The notes: a model not told the origin generated them from the letters alone. A DNA stretch of 30,343 bases from JBBTWV01 sp038062615 (GCA_038062615.1 JBBTWV010000027.1:1-30343); one strand, 5' to 3'; shown: positions 14,328 through 23,245, numbered from the stretch's first letter. Made by a program: numbers and translations.

Positions 14328-16370
14328 ATGTTGGTCGCTCTTATTGCCCTGGGCGCTTCGGTAGTTTCTCTGCTCTATGCACTTTTACTCGTGATCCTGG
14401 TTTTGCGACATTCCAAAGGATCAGAAAAAATGCAGCAAATTGCATCGTACATTCAAGAAGGCGCCAGTGCCTACTTACGACGTCAGTCATACACCATCGC
14501 CTTGGTGGCCATCGTGATATTTTTCATTCTCGCTTTTGCCTTTAAAGAAAAGGGATTTTTGTTAGCCAGCGGTTTTGTGGTCGGTGCATTTTTCTCTGGT
14601 CTCGCCGGTTATATTGGTATGTCTATTTCTGTGCGTGCTAATGTTCGCACGGCGCAAGCAGCTCATAAAAGCCTTTCTCATGCGCTTTCTGTAGCTTTTC
14701 AAGGTGGATCGGTCACGGGTTTTGCCGTCGTTGGATTAGCACTTTTAGGTGTCAGTGCTTTTTATATTTTGTTCCAAAAAGTCAGCGGACTTACGGCCAT
14801 ACAAGTACCAAGCCTCCTCATTGGATTTGGATTTGGAGCTTCACTTGTTTCACTTTTTGCCCGTGTTGGCGGCGGTATTTTTACCAAAGCGGCGGATGTA
14901 GGAGCTGATATCGTTGGAAAAGTTGAGAAAGGAATTCCAGAAGATGATCCAAGAAATCCAGCCGTTATTGCCGATAACGTGGGTGATAACGTGGGTGACT
15001 GCGCCGGTATGGGAGCCGATCTTTTTGAGACGTATGCCGTGACGCTTATTTCTGCCATGATTCTTGCCGCCACCGTTATTGGCACCACCCAAAGCATCGA
15101 GTATCCGCTTGCCTTAGGCACTATTGCTATTGCCGCGTCTATTCTAGGAAGTTTTTTTGTGAGACTTGGCCGAAAGAAAAATATTATGGGCGCCCTCTAT
15201 AAAGGAATGTTTGCCACCGGAATTTTCTCAGCCATTGGATTCTACTTTGCCACCGATTATTTTTTTGGTGACATGTGGATTTTTGCAGCATCACTCGTTG
15301 GACTTCTTGTCACGCTACTTATTACGGTGATTACAGAATATTACACCTCTACGGAATATTCCCCAGTGCGCACCATTGCCGCCGCGAGTGAAACTGGCGC
15401 TGGCACAAACGTCATTGCGGGGCTTGCGATAGGCCTTCGCAGCACTTGGCTTCCGGTCTTCGTCATCATCCTGGCTATTTTGGGAGCGTACTTTTTGGGT
15501 GAAACTTCCATGCTCAAGAGTGGCATTTACGGCATTGCGGTAGCCGCGGTTGCCATGCTTTCCACTACTGGAATGGTCATTGCTGTGGATTCGTATGGAC
15601 CAATTACCGACAACGCCGGAGGCATTGCCGAAATGGCCGGCTTGCCAAAAGAAGTTCGCGAGCACACCGACCTCCTCGATGCTGTAGGCAACACCACCAA
15701 AGCCGTCACAAAAGGTTATGCCATAGCCTCCGCAGCACTTGCGGCACTTGTACTCTTCCAAGCCTATACTCACGAAGCCGCTGGCCCAGGTGGAACTATT
15801 ATTTTTGATATCAGCAATTACATGGTGATGATTGGCCTGCTCATTGGTGGACTCTTACCTTTCCTCTTCTCTTCTTCTGCCATGGCATCCGTAGGCAAAG
15901 CCGCGCAATTGGTAGTGCAAGAAGTGCGCCGTCAGTTCCGTGAAATTAAAGGAATCATGTCCGGCAAAGAGCAGCCAGAATACGGACGTTGTGTGGATAT
16001 TGTCACCAAAGCTGCCCTCAAAGAAATGATCTTCCCTGGCTTACTGGCCGTGGTTTCTCCCCTCCTCGTTGGATTTATCTTAGGGCCACAGGCGCTGGGC
16101 GGAATGCTTGCTGGCGTCATCGTCTCGGGATTCTTACTCGCTCTCCAAATGAGCACAGGTGGAGCCGCTTGGGATAACGCCAAAAAATATATTGAAAGCG
16201 GACATCATGGAGGCAAAGGTTCTGACGCTCATAAAGCCGCCGTGGTTGGCGATACCGTTGGCGATCCATTTAAAGACACCGCCGGACCAGCTCTCAACGC
16301 TCTCATCAAGGTTATTAATACGGTTGCCTTAATCATCGCTCCACTCGTGGCAGCGTGGCACATACTTTAA
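14328..16370 (+). CDS. hppA: Membrane pyrophosphatase, K+-independent proton-pumping type
   Basis: 680 residues, a polytopic membrane protein that couples pyrophosphate hydrolysis to ion pumping. Active-site motifs are complete: [20 protein letters not shown] (190-209), [18 protein letters not shown] (217-234), [16 protein letters not shown] (421-436) and [14 protein letters not shown] near the end. The motif [10 protein letters not shown] has Lys458 and Thr461. In family comparisons Lys and Thr here mark K+-independent, proton-pumping enzymes, whereas K+-dependent enzymes (which include the Na+ pumps) have Ala at the Lys position. This lets the cell recover energy from pyrophosphate released by biosynthesis. 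The start has no Shine-Dalgarno. It is transcribed away from the proline-rich operon. Confidence 0.96.
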   Translation: MLVALIALGASVVSLLYALLLVILVLRHSKGSEKMQQIASYIQEGASAYLRRQSYTIALVAIVIFFILAFAFKEKGFLLASGFVVGAFFSGLAGYIGMSISVRANVRTAQAAHKSLSHALSVAFQGGSVTGFAVVGLALLGVSAFYILFQKVSGLTAIQVPSLLIGFGFGASLVSLFARVGGGIFTKAADVGADIVGKVEKGIPEDDPRNPAVIADNVGDNVGDCAGMGADLFETYAVTLISAMILAATVIGTTQSIEYPLALGTIAIAASILGSFFVRLGRKKNIMGALYKGMFATGIFSAIGFYFATDYFFGDMWIFAASLVGLLVTLLITVITEYYTSTEYSPVRTIAAASETGAGTNVIAGLAIGLRSTWLPVFVIILAILGAYFLGETSMLKSGIYGIAVAAVAMLSTTGMVIAVDSYGPITDNAGGIAEMAGLPKEVREHTDLLDAVGNTTKAVTKGYAIASAALAALVLFQAYTHEAAGPGGTIIFDISNYMVMIGLLIGGLLPFLFSSSAMASVGKAAQLVVQEVRRQFREIKGIMSGKEQPEYGRCVDIVTKAALKEMIFPGLLAVVSPLLVGFILGPQALGGMLAGVIVSGFLLALQMSTGGAAWDNAKKYIESGHHGGKGSDAHKAAVVGDTVGDPFKDTAGPALNALIKVINTVALIIAPLVAAWHIL

Positions 16371-16385
16371 TGTTTACGCTCGACG

Positions 16386-16401
16386 TGCCGCCTGAGCGGC
16401 A
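16386..16401 (+). other. Short hairpin after hppA
   Basis: TGCCGC-CTGA-GCGGCA, a perfect 6-bp stem 16 bases past the hppA stop. No T run follows, so it is not a clear intrinsic terminator; it may only stabilise the mRNA end or weakly separate hppA from the next gene. Confidence 0.4.
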
Positions 16402-16433
16402 GCCGTGCGGCGCCCTGCAACATTTAAAACTAT

Positions 16434-16685
16434 ATGACTCCTCCATCACCTGTAGCCGCAACCCTCACTGCCAAATTCGCCAGATTTGAGCAACAGTGGG
16501 GTGTGCTGTTTTCTGATTTTTTGGGGGAGTTTCGCTGGCCTTCACAAAATCTTCCATCCAGTCTCCAGGCCGGCAATATCGTTTATTTTGAAGCCAAAAC
16601 GGAGCTCCCTTCCACCACAGCAGCACAGGACGAAGAACAAAAATACATCCAAATGCGACGACTCCTGGAAGAACTCATTAACTAG
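16434..16685 (+). CDS. Small protein, possibly DUF3006-like
   Basis: 83 residues, no signal or membrane segment. The middle (FEQQWGVLFSDFLGEFRWPSQNLPSSLQAGNIVYFE) has the feel of the small DUF3006-type beta proteins, in which a strand pair carries an acidic turn, then WP/LP and GD/GN before a last strand. The C-terminus is an acidic/basic helix (DEEQKYIQMRRLLEELIN). The family call is tentative. The ATG lies 63 bases after hppA on the same strand, and the gene runs directly into a large palindrome. Confidence 0.6.
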   Translation: MTPPSPVAATLTAKFARFEQQWGVLFSDFLGEFRWPSQNLPSSLQAGNIVYFEAKTELPSTTAAQDEEQKYIQMRRLLEELIN

Positions 16686-16857
16686 GGCTGGCGATTTTAT
16701 TCTTCCAATCGAGCCTGCTTGTGACTCGGCCTAACATGTACGGCCTCATCACGGCCTCAGGATTTTTGCATGGGCACATACAAAACCCCGCTTCGCGGGG
16801 CATGATCCTTCGGCCTAGCAGGCTTTGAATGATTGGAAAAATAAAATCGCCAGCCCT
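16684..16857. repeat. Giant palindrome, family 2 element copy A
   Basis: The two ends are reverse complements over 27 bases with one mismatch (16684-16710 with 16831-16857). Inside, GCCTGCT and GGCC blocks also pair, and the centre holds the hairpin CCCCGC-TTC-GCGGGG (16786-16800). The whole gap between two convergent genes can thus fold into one long stem. Bases 16725-16747 are identical (23 nt) to the reverse complement of 29012-29034, and GCCTGCTAGG...GGATCATG on the minus strand is matched at 28921-28943. It probably acts as a two-way transcript end, but its recurrence says it is a repeat and not just a terminator. Confidence 0.88.
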
Positions 16858-16869
16858 CAGAATCCGTCT

Positions 16870-17553
16870 CTATTTTTTGGCTTCCTTGCCGGCAGCTGGA
16901 GCGGCGGCAGCTGGAGCACCAGGAGCAGGAGTGGCACCTTCAGCACCCGGAGCGGCAGCACCCTCAGCTGGAGCAACCTCAGCAGGTTTGGTTTCTTCTT
17001 CAGCGCGTGGAGGTGAGGCCGTTACCACCGTATCTTCGGCATCGTCCAAAATCTTGACGCTAGAAGGAACCTTTAAATCTTTCACACGAATAGAAGTTTT
17101 GAAATCCACAATCGGAGTGATGTCCACTTCAATGGCGTGAATAAGATCTTTTGGCAGACACTTAATCTCAATTTCGTGCTTCAACAGATCCAAAACACCA
17201 CCAATATTTTTTACAGCTGGCGACACACCGACGAGCACTACTTTCACCGACGTCGTCACTTCTTTTTGCATGTCCACGTGGATGAAATCAATGTGAATCA
17301 CCGTATCCAGAACCGGATCATACTGGACTTCATGAACCAGCACCGGATGCTTTTTGCCATCTAATTCAAGTTCAATAATGGTATTTTCACCGGCCTTCTC
17401 AAACACCTTGCGGAACTTCTGGTAGCTTAACTGCAAAGACATCGGCTTTTGGCCGCGACCGTAATATACCGCGGGAATCTCACCACCTAAACGTACATGG
17501 CGGCCTTTAGCCTGGGGTTTTCTTAGAGCAACTTCAAGAGTCATGGAATCCAT
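16870..17553 (-). CDS. rplY: Ribosomal protein bL25 (CTC form)
   Basis: 227 residues. The N-terminal 90 residues are the 5S-rRNA-binding L25 domain (LRKPQAKGRHVRLGGEIPAVYYGRG, then DPVLDTVIHIDF), and residues 95-185 are the beta-rich TL5/CTC domain (VVLVGVSPAVKNIGGVLDLL, DITPIVDFKTSIRVKDL). The last 45 residues are an Ala/Pro/Glu-rich disordered tail ending GKEAKK, as is common in CTC-type L25. ATG 17553 and ATG 17544 are both possible starts; with the promoter at 17563-17591 the leader would be about 3 or 12 nt. Confidence 0.95.
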   Translation of the reverse strand: MDSMTLEVALRKPQAKGRHVRLGGEIPAVYYGRGQKPMSLQLSYQKFRKVFEKAGENTIIELELDGKKHPVLVHEVQYDPVLDTVIHIDFIHVDMQKEVTTSVKVVLVGVSPAVKNIGGVLDLLKHEIEIKCLPKDLIHAIEVDITPIVDFKTSIRVKDLKVPSSVKILDDAEDTVVTASPPRAEEETKPAEVAPAEGAAAPGAEGATPAPGAPAAAAPAAGKEAKK

Positions 17554-17562
17554 ACGCGGGGC

Positions 17563-17591
17563 ATTCTACTGGTGTTTTTTACTCAAGGCAA
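17563..17591 (-). promoter_or_regulatory. Promoter of rplY
   Basis: On the minus strand TTGCCT (17586-17591), a 17-bp spacer and TAGAAT (17563-17568). It sits between the surface-protein terminator and rplY, giving a nearly leaderless mRNA. Confidence 0.7.
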
Positions 17592-17602
17592 GGGCAAACA
17601 AA

Positions 17603-17630
17603 AAGCCCCTATCATCTCTGATAAGGGCTT
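17603..17630 (-). terminator. Rho-independent terminator of the giant surface-protein gene
   Basis: On the minus strand AAGCCCTTATCA-GAGA-TGATAGGGGCTT, a 12-position stem with one mismatch, followed by a run of T. It lies 40 bases past the stop at 17671 and separates this gene from rplY. Confidence 0.85.
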
Positions 17631-17670
17631 AAAGTTTGCACCCCAGTGCGCCTTTTATTTGTCCAAATTT

Positions 17671-20600
17671 TTACTGACCGGCAGTAACGGCTTCGTAAGC
17701 CTTCACCGTAACCAAGGCATTTTGAGCTCGGTTGAAGTCAGCAAATGGGTTAAAGTCAGTGCCATTCGTCGTGTCCATAATTCCGTTGTAACGAATTTCG
17801 GCAACCGCTGCCTGCTGTTCTGGTGTAAGACCTTTCATATCCGGAGTGATGAAATCGGCGGCATTTTCTGGATCAGGCAGTTTATCACCCAAAGCCTGAT
17901 GCATAAGCACCGCAATATCAAGACGATCAGCCGTAGCATTTGGATCAGTCAATGTTTCAACGAAATCAACACCCTTTTCATCCAACGCATGGATGAACGG
18001 TCGGCACCATTCCGGAGCACCGGCAACTGGAGCCTTGTTGTTTTCGTCAATAGTGAGATCGCCAGATTTTTCAAGCACGCGGGCAACGCGAGTAAGAGCG
18101 GCGCACTTGGTTTCTGGTTCGGAAGGTTTGATTTCTTTCAAATCAGCAGAAATAAAACCTTGATTTTTGGCTTGCAGAGCTGGACCAGCGTACCACTGAG
18201 AAAGATCTGACGTATCTGCAGAAGCGACGATACCTTCGGCAACTTTGTTCTGTACGTCAGCGCTGTTGAGAGCGGCAATCGTGCCGAGCTCATCTTGTGC
18301 TTTAGCAAGAATTTCTTGCTTGGTGGCACCGGACTGAGCGTATGAGGTAAGTGCCGTCAAGCTTTCTTTAATGTTGGCCAGCACGGCGCTACTTGGCGGA
18401 GACTGAATCAAACTATTCATGGTGGCATCAACCAACTTATCAACATTGGCAGGCACCAAATCCTTTACTTGATCAGCCTTGGTAGCTAAATCACCGATGC
18501 TGGATGCAACCGAATTTTGAACCTCCTTGCTCATGATGGTATAGGCACCGACGGCTTGCTTTCCTTTATCAGAAAGATCCATGGAAGCCAGTTTGGCCGT
18601 CATGTCTGAGAGACGTTCGCTTAAGGCAACTACCGTTTTTTGAGCATCGCTCAGCTTGGCCTGAAGTTCATCCAGTTTCTTTTGGAGTTCGGCAATCTTG
18701 CTGTCGCTTTGACCAAGGCCAAGTTTGGCGAGTTTTTCAACGAGTTTGTCTTCCACCAATTGATCTACGTCAATAATACTTTGTCCTCCTTTTCTGTTGA
18801 AGAGGGCAAACATTTCTCCTTTAAGAGATTCTACCGTATCAGAGTCGCCTTCCTTACAAGCGGCAGGACCTTCCGTAAAGAGAATAGCTTTAATTCTGTC
18901 TTTATACTTTGGAGGAAGAGGAATTTTCTTTTCTTCCGCTTTAAATCTCTTTTGACCCATTTCAAACATGCTGCAAGCACTCATGTTTTCAAACTGTCTG
19001 TCAGCTGCAAATCGAGCTTCCATGAGACCTCTCATAACCGAATCGAAGCCAAGATAACGATGAACCGGATCCATACATTCTTCATCCATTTCTGGAGGAC
19101 CGAATTGCGGACCTGGACGAAAGCCTTCGTCATCGGCGAATCCGTCTCCTTCATCGTCAAATACTGGAAAGTCAAAATCAGTATTTTGTGCCGTTAAGAC
19201 CGAAGCACCAAATGGGCTTCCTTCAAAACTACCACCTTGATTTTGAAACTGTTGGAACTTCTCCATCATTTTTTGCATGAGTTCCGGAGGTAAGTCGCTT
19301 GGGAATTGACCACCTTGGAAGCCACCACCCGGGAAATCACCGCCCGGGAATGGGCCGCCTTGGTTTCCACCTGGACCACTGCCGAAGCCGCCGCCTGGAC
19401 CGCCCTGACCAGGGAATCCAGGACCGCCGTTAAATGGCATAGGCGGAGGACCACGGAATCCTGTAAATCCACAAGTATCTGGAGGTTGCCATGGTTTTGT
19501 GAGTTCCTCAAAAGCTACACCAGCTTTTTGAAGGACACCCAGTGGGTTGGTGCATCGTTCATTGAGTGCTGCAACGGCCGTTTCAAAAGATTTTGTGATT
19601 TCGGTATTTTCCAAACCGTTTTCTTTAAAATCAGCATATTCTCTACCTATTTGTTTGCTAACTTCACAGGCGCCTTGAATCATACCGGAAATTTGTCGGC
19701 AAGCGTCGAGTGACCGCATTTTGCCTGGTATAGGTTCTCCGGTTTCCTGGTCCATTCCTCCCCAAAGGGTTTGCTGAACACCAGGAACTTGAGTCCCAGT
19801 TTCTTGGTCAAATTTTCCATTGATGTGTTCGCGGAATGCCATCGCATTTTGAACATCTTCCTGAGTTGATGTTGCGGTTAATGCATTCACCGTTGCCACG
19901 GCATTTTCAATATCCGAAGCAATAGCGTCTACTTCCACCACTGGAGGACAAGCGAAACCGTTACTTTCACGAGAAACTTCCTTGAGCTGTCGTCTTACGT
20001 CTTTAGCGTTACGAGCCCAATCCTTAGCCTCACGCTGAAGGTCGCGGACCTGCTGTTTGACGTTGCCAACGCGGAACTGTGAAGCGTCCACTTGATTTTC
20101 GTCAAATTTAAATTGATTCGCAATATCGCCAAAGTTGAAACCGGCCTTACAGAAAGGATCATTTGGATTGAACTGGCAAGGATTTACCGAAGTCATTGGC
20201 ATACCAGGTTGTCCCATCATAGAAGGATTACCGGGCATGAAACCGCCCTGGAATCCATTTTGGAAGCCAAACGGCTGAGGACCGAAATTATTTGGCCCGT
20301 TCATGTTGTTGTTTGGTTGGTTATTTTGCGGCTGAAAATCAGCACACGTGGCATCACGTCCTTCTGGAATTTGCTTTTGTGTTTTCATATCCCAGAACAT
20401 TTTCTTGGGCATACAGATTTTGTTGTTCGGATTGAAAGCGTCCGGACATTGCTGCATGTCGGGAGGACACTGACCTGGCTGAGAAAAATCAGCAGCTGGT
20501 CGGTTCATCATGGTGTTTGGCTGGCCTGGCATCATGGTTCTGGAATCATTTACTTGTGCACGCGCCTGAGTACATGCTTGTGTGGCAAATGCTGCGCTGG

Positions 20601-21591
20601 AAGAATTCCAACAATCGCCTGAGGACGGTACTGTGCCAGCACTATCCATGCGGCAAGGATTTTGCGCCGTTGGGAAGACATTTGGGCCACATACCGGCAT
20701 GTTTTGCATGTTGGTATTATTGGTGTTGCCACCCATGTTTCGTACGCCCTGACATTCTGAAGTGTTGTAATCAGGATTGCTCGTGTTCAAACAATTCGAT
20801 TTAGGCTGGCATGTCTGATCTGTCATTCTGGTGTATTGAGCAGACCAATCACATTGCGGCATAGCACCCTGGCACGCCCATGCGCTGGTATTGGCATTCC
20901 AGACCCAAGTCTTGCCGCTTTGACATGCAGTAGTCGGCATCGGAGAACCCTGAGTCATGTTGTTGTTTGGCGTTCCTGTTTGGCCAGGCATCATCCGAAC
21001 ACCCTGACATTCTGAAGAGTTGTAATCAGGATCAGACGCTGTTGCACATTTTGATTTTGGCTGGCAGGTTTGATCGGACATCCTCGTATACTGGGTGTTC
21101 CAGTCACATTGCGGCACGTTGGTATTCGTTGGCGTTCCTGTTTGGCCATCCGGAGCACACCATGGGGCTGGATGCATTGTATCAATAGGTGCCATGTGGG
21201 TTCCAGCACCGCAAGTGATAGTTGTATTCGTGTTCGTAGTTGGCGGTGGATTTGTCGTAGGACACGTCCCCGAAGCCGGAATAACCGTTACGCCATCAGG
21301 ACATTTTTGACACTGATTCATATCGTTATTTGGAGCTGGCGTGTTATTAGGACACATGACCTGCTGTGGCTGAGGAGCAGGCTGTCCGGGCATTAAACAA
21401 GTAGGATTCGCACTCTCTCCCTGCCATGTGCCGCCGGACGAAGTACAGCCAGCTTGCATAGCGGCTGGATCCATGATTTGTGCGTTTGAAAGACCAAATG
21501 TAAGTGCCACTACAAGGGCTGCCACGGCGGCTACGCCTCCGGCGCCCAAGTATAAGTGATGTGATTGAAGTCGAGATTTGTGTTTTCCCAT
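17671..21591 (-). CDS. Giant Cys-rich, Gly-rich S-layer-homology surface protein
   Basis: 1306 residues. A signal peptide (hydrophobic 16-33, likely cut after SNA at 35-37) exports it. Residues 40-480 are rich in Cys, Asn, Pro, Met and Thr, with two about 46-residue repeats (160-205 and 245-290) of the form PQCDWxxQYTRM(S/T)DQTCQPKS, ending SECQGVR. A helical part (500-700) with repeated DQETG follows, then a collagen-like Gly/Pro stretch (713-765). Next are an acidic segment, a coiled coil (950-1003) and helices. Residues about 1130-1300 hold three S-layer-homology-like units, the last being AAVAEIRYNGIMDTTNGTDF then NPFADFNRAQNALVTV. SLH domains bind secondary cell-wall polymer, so this is a wall-attached surface protein; its partner or adhesive role is unknown. 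No homologue of known function recognised. Confidence 0.85.
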   Translation of the reverse strand: MGKHKSRLQSHHLYLGAGGVAAVAALVVALTFGLSNAQIMDPAAMQAGCTSSGGTWQGESANPTCLMPGQPAPQPQQVMCPNNTPAPNNDMNQCQKCPDGVTVIPASGTCPTTNPPPTTNTNTTITCGAGTHMAPIDTMHPAPWCAPDGQTGTPTNTNVPQCDWNTQYTRMSDQTCQPKSKCATASDPDYNSSECQGVRMMPGQTGTPNNNMTQGSPMPTTACQSGKTWVWNANTSAWACQGAMPQCDWSAQYTRMTDQTCQPKSNCLNTSNPDYNTSECQGVRNMGGNTNNTNMQNMPVCGPNVFPTAQNPCRMDSAGTVPSSGDCWNSSSAAFATQACTQARAQVNDSRTMMPGQPNTMMNRPAADFSQPGQCPPDMQQCPDAFNPNNKICMPKKMFWDMKTQKQIPEGRDATCADFQPQNNQPNNNMNGPNNFGPQPFGFQNGFQGGFMPGNPSMMGQPGMPMTSVNPCQFNPNDPFCKAGFNFGDIANQFKFDENQVDASQFRVGNVKQQVRDLQREAKDWARNAKDVRRQLKEVSRESNGFACPPVVEVDAIASDIENAVATVNALTATSTQEDVQNAMAFREHINGKFDQETGTQVPGVQQTLWGGMDQETGEPIPGKMRSLDACRQISGMIQGACEVSKQIGREYADFKENGLENTEITKSFETAVAALNERCTNPLGVLQKAGVAFEELTKPWQPPDTCGFTGFRGPPPMPFNGGPGFPGQGGPGGGFGSGPGGNQGGPFPGGDFPGGGFQGGQFPSDLPPELMQKMMEKFQQFQNQGGSFEGSPFGASVLTAQNTDFDFPVFDDEGDGFADDEGFRPGPQFGPPEMDEECMDPVHRYLGFDSVMRGLMEARFAADRQFENMSACSMFEMGQKRFKAEEKKIPLPPKYKDRIKAILFTEGPAACKEGDSDTVESLKGEMFALFNRKGGQSIIDVDQLVEDKLVEKLAKLGLGQSDSKIAELQKKLDELQAKLSDAQKTVVALSERLSDMTAKLASMDLSDKGKQAVGAYTIMSKEVQNSVASSIGDLATKADQVKDLVPANVDKLVDATMNSLIQSPPSSAVLANIKESLTALTSYAQSGATKQEILAKAQDELGTIAALNSADVQNKVAEGIVASADTSDLSQWYAGPALQAKNQGFISADLKEIKPSEPETKCAALTRVARVLEKSGDLTIDENNKAPVAGAPEWCRPFIHALDEKGVDFVETLTDPNATADRLDIAVLMHQALGDKLPDPENAADFITPDMKGLTPEQQAAVAEIRYNGIMDTTNGTDFNPFADFNRAQNALVTVKAYEAVTAGQ

Positions 21592-21625
21592 AGAAAAAAG
21601 AATTATGAGTTAAAAAAGAAGAGGT

Positions 21626-21647
21626 TGTCCCGACATACGTCGGGACA
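21626..21647 (-). other. Leader hairpin of the surface-protein gene
   Basis: A perfect 9-bp stem TGTCCCGAC/GTCGGGACA with a 4-nt loop, 35 bases upstream of the surface-protein start codon. No T run follows in the direction of transcription, so it is more likely an mRNA 5' stabiliser, operator or repeat remnant than a terminator. Confidence 0.5.
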
Positions 21648-21655
21648 TTATTTTA

Positions 21656-21681
21656 TTAGCCTCGCCACGACGGCTCGGCCT
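21656..21681. repeat. Direct repeat, copy 1
   Basis: TTAGCCTCGCCACGACGG followed by CTCGGCCT. Matches 21770-21792 except for a 3-base indel and one change. The CTCGGCCT block is also the start of the 23-nt core of the family 2 palindromes, so this may be a remnant of the same repeat group. Confidence 0.7.
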
Positions 21682-21769
21682 GTTCCTAAAATTGGGTTTT
21701 GAAAATAGCCCGAAGATCGACCGAACCTCAGGAAAGATAAAGGTTGCGCCACTTGGGCGCCCTATTGGC

Positions 21770-21792
21770 TTAGCCTCGCTACGGCTCGGCCT
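21770..21792. repeat. Direct repeat, copy 2
   Basis: TTAGCCTCGCTACGG followed by CTCGGCCT, 114 bases from copy 1 and in the same orientation. It continues as CTCGGCCTAA, ten bases shared with the core of the family 2 palindromes at 16725 and 29034. Confidence 0.7.
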
Positions 21793-21855
21793 AAAGGAAA
21801 TAAAATACGCACTAAATTTTTCTCGCAGTTGATTTGTCATTTGTGTTATTTATTT

Positions 21856-21882
21856 TTGACTGATAGCTATTACTATTATAAT
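21856..21882 (+). promoter_or_regulatory. Candidate distal ybaB-mltG promoter
   Basis: TTGACT (21856-21861) and a consensus TATAAT (21877-21882). The spacer is only 15 bp; shifting the -35 to TTTTGA gives 17. The leader to ybaB would be about 94 nt. Confidence 0.45.
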
Positions 21883-21944
21883 ACAAAGTGTGCCATGCTG
21901 TCTAGTGCCTTTTAAGACCTCAATATATACCTGGGCCCCACGCC

Positions 21945-21973
21945 TTGCCTACTGGCAAACAGGCCTGTATCCT
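21945..21973 (+). promoter_or_regulatory. Candidate proximal ybaB-mltG promoter
   Basis: TTGCCT (21945-21950), a 17-bp spacer and TATCCT (21968-21973). The start site would fall within about 3 nt of the ATG at 21983, nearly leaderless, as at rplY and rel. Confidence 0.45.
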
Positions 21974-21982
21974 ATTTTTGCT

Positions 21983-22297
21983 ATGGGATTTTTCGGTAAA
22001 GCTCGCGACATGTATAGCCTGCAAAAACAGGCTAAAACGCTCAAAAAGGAGCTCAAAAATGTCCAAATCGAGTCGGAGGTAGATGGTATGACTGTCCTTT
22101 TAACAGCCGAACAGGAAGTAGTTTCAGTAACGATTGCCGAACCAACCTGGAACGAGCTTAAAAATGCGGAATTTGGGAAGAAGAAGCTGGAGGAGACGTT
22201 CAAAAAAGCATGCAATAAAGGGATGAAAAAAGCTCAAGAAATTGCCGGAGCAAAAATGAAAGGTATCTGGGGGCAGCTGGGAGTACCACAACAATAG
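21983..22297 (+). CDS. YbaB/EbfC-family nucleoid-associated protein
   Basis: 104 residues. Small dimeric DNA-binding proteins of this family coat and bend DNA. The pattern is typical: a helical start (ARDMYSLQKQAKTLKKELKN), a beta-hairpin (IESEVDGMTVLLTAEQEVVSVTI) and a long C-terminal helix (GKKKLEETFKKACNKGMKKAQ). The frame is open further upstream, but the ATG at 21983 matches the family start. It is usually next to dnaX and recR; here it is followed after 4 bases by mltG and is probably cotranscribed with it. Confidence 0.9.
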   Translation: MGFFGKARDMYSLQKQAKTLKKELKNVQIESEVDGMTVLLTAEQEVVSVTIAEPTWNELKNAEFGKKKLEETFKKACNKGMKKAQEIAGAKMKGIWGQLGVPQQ

Positions 22298-22301
22298 AAG
22301 C

Positions 22302-23240
22302 ATGATGAAAAAGCTACTTTCTATTTTCATAGTTACGGTTATTTTGGTGGGATTTTTGTACTGGTTTTGGATCTCACCTCCTTCGGGCAGAACGCAGACG
22401 ATTTTTTTTCCGATTCACTCCGGCGAGACTTGGGACAGGGTAGCGGAACATTTACAAGGACAAGGGATGATTCGTTCACCGCGCGTTTTCCTTTTATTTA
22501 CAAGGCTGCGTGGCGTGGATACCAACTTACGGGCAGGACGATACCAGCTCCAAAAAGGCATGACTCTCACGCAAATTTTACTGGCCATTACCGACCCCAA
22601 GCAGACCGAAGTTTCCGTAACAATTCCAGAAGGCTATTCTACTCATGAAATTGATGAGCGGCTTACAGGAATGGGACTCATTGATGAAGGCGATTTTAGG
22701 ATGGCGGCGTTTAATAGCGAAGGGTATCTTTTTCCGGATACCTATTTTGTTTTTGCCAATAATTCAGTGTCGCAGCAGCTCATCAAAAAAATGCAGGCGA
22801 ATTTTATCTCTAAAATCACGCCAGAGCTTAAAACGGCTGTGGAAAAGCAAAATCGTTCGCTACAAGAAGTGATCACCATGGCCAGCATTGTAGAAAAAGA
22901 AGTGAGAACAGAGCAAGATTTGCCCGTAGTTGCGGGAATTTTATGGAAGCGCTTAGATAAGGGCTGGCCGCTGCAAGCTGATGCCACGCTTTTGTATGGC
23001 AAGGACGTTCCCACCATAAGCAAAAGTGATTTAGAGGGTGATAATCCTTATAACACTCGCAACAAAAAAGGGCTGCCGCCAACGCCTATAGATAACCCGG
23101 GAATGCGGGCAATCCAGGCGGCAGTTTACCCGAAAGAAAGCCCCTACTGGTTTTACCTTACCGATAAAGAAGGCCAAGTTCACTATGCGGTGACTAATGA
23201 TGAGCACAATGAAAACCGCCGCTTATACTTGGACAAATAA
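22302..23240 (+). CDS. mltG: Endolytic murein transglycosylase MltG
   Basis: 312 residues. MltG cuts nascent glycan strands at the outer face of the membrane and sets their length. A single N-terminal membrane anchor (5-25) leads into a LysM-like part (about 35-100) and the YceG catalytic domain. The catalytic glutamate lies in MASIVEKEV (about Glu198), followed by LQADATLLYG, YNTRNKKGLPPTPIDNPG and AIQAAVYPKESPYWFYL, all family hallmarks. Two ATG codons stand in tandem at the start. ybaB ends 4 bases upstream. The stop lies 5 bases from that of the convergent FecR-like gene. Confidence 0.95.
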   Translation: MMKKLLSIFIVTVILVGFLYWFWISPPSGRTQTIFFPIHSGETWDRVAEHLQGQGMIRSPRVFLLFTRLRGVDTNLRAGRYQLQKGMTLTQILLAITDPKQTEVSVTIPEGYSTHEIDERLTGMGLIDEGDFRMAAFNSEGYLFPDTYFVFANNSVSQQLIKKMQANFISKITPELKTAVEKQNRSLQEVITMASIVEKEVRTEQDLPVVAGILWKRLDKGWPLQADATLLYGKDVPTISKSDLEGDNPYNTRNKKGLPPTPIDNPGMRAIQAAVYPKESPYWFYLTDKEGQVHYAVTNDEHNENRRLYLDK

Positions 23241-23245
23241 GATGA

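Larger units (their letters stand above)
21592..21982. other. 391-bp gene-free divergent control region
   Basis: Lies between the surface-protein gene (minus) and ybaB (plus). It holds a 9-bp hairpin TGTCCCGAC-ATAC-GTCGGGACA (21626-21647) in the surface-protein leader, two copies of a roughly 23-26 nt GC-rich direct repeat (21656-21681 and 21770-21792) and two possible ybaB promoters. The TATTATAATA at 21874-21883 is symmetric and could serve either strand. I see no open frame with coding features. Confidence 0.7.

Noticed and set aside
21855..21884. A riboswitch or T-box upstream of ybaB
   Set aside because: The AT-rich segment reads simply as a promoter; there is no conserved aptamer pattern and the distance to the gene is short.
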